Shown here: positions 6,199 through 6,262 of the stretch, piece by piece
Layout: every line of letters begins with the position of its first letter
Numbering within the stretch: the first letter of the stretch is position 1
From: Prevotella sp.
Lineage (GTDB): Bacteria; Bacteroidota; Bacteroidia; Bacteroidales; Bacteroidaceae
Assembly: GCA_016283605.1 (NCBI GenBank)
Contig: JAEENF010000250.1
Coordinates: 1-6,262 of the forward strand
Direction of reading: 5' to 3'
DNA: 6,262 bases
Translations under genes and position numbers: made by a program
Notes under the pieces: generated by a model
The model's input: the letters and a program-made list of their open reading frames with translations, nothing else
Database searches by the model: none
What the model was told of the DNA's origin: nothing

Positions 6199-6221
6199 TC
6201 CAAACGGGTTGTGGAACTGCG

Positions 6222-6262
6222 CTATTCGTACCAGAACTCTCCACCGAGTAGCTGAGCGCTTC
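6222..6262 (-). CDS. Possible C-terminal end of a minus-strand gene of unknown function
   Basis: Reading from the right edge on the minus strand, one frame gives SAQLLGGEFWYE and then TAG at 6222-6224. The stop lies 23 bases ahead of the minus-strand terminator hairpin, which is where a converging gene should end. Only 12 residues are visible, so no family can be named. The other two minus frames stay open through the window edge, so the choice of frame rests only on the terminator spacing. Confidence 0.3.
   Translation of the reverse strand, partial: SAQLLGGEFWYE

Overview
The window looks like chromosomal DNA from a member of the Bacteroidales, probably Prevotella-like. Three things suggest this: a FeoB whose reading frame continues upstream of its GTPase domain as in FeoA-FeoB fusions, Bacteroidota-type TAnnTTTG promoter boxes, and protein sequences typical of that group. 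The genus is an inference; no rRNA or marker gene is present.

Layout, left to right. (1) 2-2212 (+): the ferrous iron transporter FeoB, cut by the window's left edge. (2) 2244-2537 (-): the C-terminal part of an M15-type zinc peptidase, convergent with feoB and missing its N-terminus. (3) 2538-4755: a 2218-bp IS21-family insertion sequence with imperfect terminal inverted repeats beginning TG and ending CA, a second internal repeat at each end, a transposase gene (istA) with a disrupted C-terminus, and an intact helper ATPase gene (istB). (4) 4757-5257 (+): the C-terminal PD-(D/E)XK nuclease domain of a YhcG/DUF1016 protein, missing its N-terminal domain. (5) 5347-6168 (+): a YqiA-like alpha/beta-hydrolase fused to a C-terminal DUF1653 domain, with its own promoter box almost touching the start codon. 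(6) 6222-6262 (-): possibly the last codons of a gene entering from the right, facing a minus-strand terminator at 6179-6198.

The main event is genomic rather than biochemical. The insertion sequence lies exactly where two unrelated, outward-reading genes have both lost their 5' ends, and no target-site duplication flanks it. The simplest explanation is recombination between two IS copies that deleted the DNA between them; an adjacent deletion or an assembly join are alternatives. The IS itself appears to be decaying, because istA leaves its family-like frame at a GT dinucleotide run. FeoB and the esterase fusion are ordinary housekeeping-type genes with no visible functional link to the IS. 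I see no convincing undescribed multi-gene system here.
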